Shown here in pieces: positions 62,613 through 64,000 of a stretch of DNA of 64,000 bases. A model generated the notes under the pieces. It did not search any database. It was not told the origin of the DNA and was given only the letters and a program-made list of their open reading frames with translations. The stretch's first letter is position 1. The number at the start of each line of letters is the position of its first letter. The translations under genes and the position numbers were made by a program. Source of the stretch: Henningerozyma blattae CBS 6284 (Eukaryota > Ascomycota > Saccharomycetes > Saccharomycetales > Saccharomycetaceae); contig NC_020185.1 of NCBI RefSeq assembly GCF_000315915.1, positions 1,922,001 through 1,986,000 of the forward strand, written 5' to 3'.

Positions 62613-64000
62613 ATGGCCCCAAAGATAAAATTAACTTTAAATCCGCCTACTAATAATGAATACTACACGAGTGATGATGTTATCGCAGGAATGGTTAGCC
62701 TGTCATTGAACAAATCTTCCTCTATTAAATGTATTAAGGTTCAACTGAAAGCCTTTATGGAGACGACGACGAAGATGGACGCAGGCTCAGCTGCGGTGGT
62801 CCAGAACGGAGTTCTTATACCTTTGCCAGATAGCAATGAGTATCACATGACAGTAGATTCCCAGTCAAGAGTATTTCCACCAGATAATGTCTGGAATGCA
62901 CTAGAGGGAAATCCTAAACCTTTCAAGTTAAAGCCAGGTCAATATGAATATAATTTCAATTTAAACAAATGGCCTTCCACACCGAAATGTTTCCCTAACC
63001 ATTCAAGTGATTCATTAACTTTTTTCGGTTCGAAACGTGGCATCAAGATCACAAGCAATGAAAATCTCAATCTCAACCGCTTAAAGAGAAATGTACATTT
63101 ACCTCCAAGCTTCAATTTAAATTATAAAGATTTATTAAAAATAGATAACTTGGATCTGTATTATTATTCTATGGGTAAAATTCTCTATTTGATTGAAGTT
63201 AAAGTAGAACTAGGTAAACCGTCAAATTGGTTTAAGCCATTTGATAGATTTGTGACACACATCGAAAAAATTGAATTTATACCAACTTACAAGAATTTGA
63301 TAATGGATTACGATTATCAAGATTTAGAAAATGAAAAAAGTTTTTTGAATTCTAATTTATCTAGTATTAAAATTGTGGATCTTCCAGGTTTATTGAATGA
63401 GCAAATGTTATCAAATGAAGAATTATCTAATAAAAAAATTGTCAAACAAGACCTTTATTACCCTTATAATTCATTGAATTTACCAATTGTATTCCCTTCC
63501 GTGACACATCTTACAATATCTAAGTTTAACGTTCATTTACAAGCCATTGGGAAGAATTTAAGAAAAAATTTTAGAAACGATTATTTTTTCCGTAAAGGTT
63601 CAAATAAATTCGATAACGTCTCTCTACTTCTAGAACCAATGGATAATGGTATAACGAACTTACCAACAAATATAAGAGATTTTATAAAATTAACAAAATT
63701 ACAAATCAATTTACTAGAAAATGCAAGTTACTTATCAAAAAATATTTCAAATGAAAACCATTCTTCGTTAAGATTAATTGAAATTGACCCTAAAACTTTC
63801 CCTGATTTTAATTTAAATGGGTTAGTAGATTGGAATTCTGTTGAGATTATCGATACTTTTTCAAAGATTAATAATAAACCAATTAAAATATTTAAAATTG
63901 ATATTAAATTTTGGGATCATCCAATATTAAAAAAAATCAGATTCAATGAAGAAAATTATAAACATAGAGGCAATAGACTGTATAGTTTTAGAACATGTAC
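62613..64000 (+). CDS. ART10: arrestin-related trafficking adaptor Art10-like, partial (3' end outside window)
   Basis: Alpha-arrestin-type adaptor linking the Rsp5 ubiquitin ligase to membrane cargo. At least 462 codons are open to the window end; S. cerevisiae Art10 (YLR392C) has about 518. It starts MAPKIKLTLNPPTNNEYYTSDDVIAGMVSLSL, an arrestin-N beta-sandwich opening. The block KPFKLKPGQYEYNFNLNKWPS near 110 contains the usual loop before the next strand, and LIEVKVELGKPSNWFKPF follows. No PPxY motif is visible in the part present; it could lie downstream. The call rests on the arrestin fold and on the head-to-head pair with ATP10. Confidence 0.85.
   Translation, partial: MAPKIKLTLNPPTNNEYYTSDDVIAGMVSLSLNKSSSIKCIKVQLKAFMETTTKMDAGSAAVVQNGVLIPLPDSNEYHMTVDSQSRVFPPDNVWNALEGNPKPFKLKPGQYEYNFNLNKWPSTPKCFPNHSSDSLTFFGSKRGIKITSNENLNLNRLKRNVHLPPSFNLNYKDLLKIDNLDLYYYSMGKILYLIEVKVELGKPSNWFKPFDRFVTHIEKIEFIPTYKNLIMDYDYQDLENEKSFLNSNLSSIKIVDLPGLLNEQMLSNEELSNKKIVKQDLYYPYNSLNLPIVFPSVTHLTISKFNVHLQAIGKNLRKNFRNDYFFRKGSNKFDNVSLLLEPMDNGITNLPTNIRDFIKLTKLQINLLENASYLSKNISNENHSSLRLIEIDPKTFPDFNLNGLVDWNSVEIIDTFSKINNKPIKIFKIDIKFWDHPILKKIRFNEENYKHRGNRLYSFRTC

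Overview
The window is nuclear DNA of a budding yeast (Saccharomycetaceae). It is AT-rich, with compact intron-poor genes, GTATGT/GTACGT...TACTAAC introns in two ribosomal-protein genes, Asn/Gln/His-rich low-complexity stretches, Ty1- and Ty3-type LTR retrotransposon remnants and tRNA-associated repeats. Twenty-two protein genes (two cut by the window ends), one small unassigned ORF, one broken gene, one retrotransposon gag ORF and three tRNAs can be supported. I cannot name the species. Gene order interleaves S. cerevisiae chrXV-left (YOL) and chrXIV-left (YNL) genes, which are sister tracks of the whole-genome duplication, and many genes of each track are missing. That pattern fits a post-duplication genus other than Saccharomyces (Kazachstania, Naumovozyma or Tetrapisispora type); this is inference from remembered synteny.

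Region 1 (1-25 kb): MDH2 (partial), HRP1, RPS19, RPL18, PAP2/TRF5, PTH4, MON2, MSB3/4, PUS4, PCL1, CAF40, in the same relative order and orientation as the merged YOL126C-YOL114C / YNL297C-YNL288W order. RPS19 and RPL18 have Rap1-like sites, PAP2/TRF5 has a PAC box and PCL1 has a cluster of SBF sites.

Region 2 (25.3-38.4 kb): a repeat plus tRNA-Gly junction, a 52-codon putative membrane protein gene, then ALR1, PHA2 (with a Gcn4 site), PFK27 and a YNL320W-type alpha/beta hydrolase. A GC-rich island with a 49-bp tandem repeat lies upstream of PFK27.

Region 3 (38.4-45.4 kb): a gene-poor tRNA/transposon cluster. It holds two Ty1-like solo LTRs with perfect 5-bp target duplications, a Ty3-like 5' LTR with an intact gag ORF but no recognisable pol, tRNA-Asn, tRNA-Arg, and second copies of the repeats seen beside tRNA-Gly. 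It coincides with a synteny break.

Region 4 (45.4-59 kb): UBA2, a very short SAC7-type RhoGAP, a frameshifted RVS167 relic in a GC-rich island, CIN10, EFT2, ATO3 and NKP1. This matches YDR390C-YDR383C inverted, with MUS81 absent. Region 5 (59-64 kb): IDP1, ATP10 and the start of ART10.

Most genes are housekeeping: translation (RPS19, RPL18, EFT2, tRNAs), RNA processing (HRP1, PAP2/TRF5, PUS4, CAF40), trafficking (MON2, MSB3, ART10), metabolism (MDH2, PHA2, PFK27, IDP1) and transport (ALR1, CIN10, ATO3). The most unusual content is the gag-only Ty3 relic, the decaying SAC7/RVS167 island, the tRNA-linked repeats and the phased repeat upstream of PFK27.
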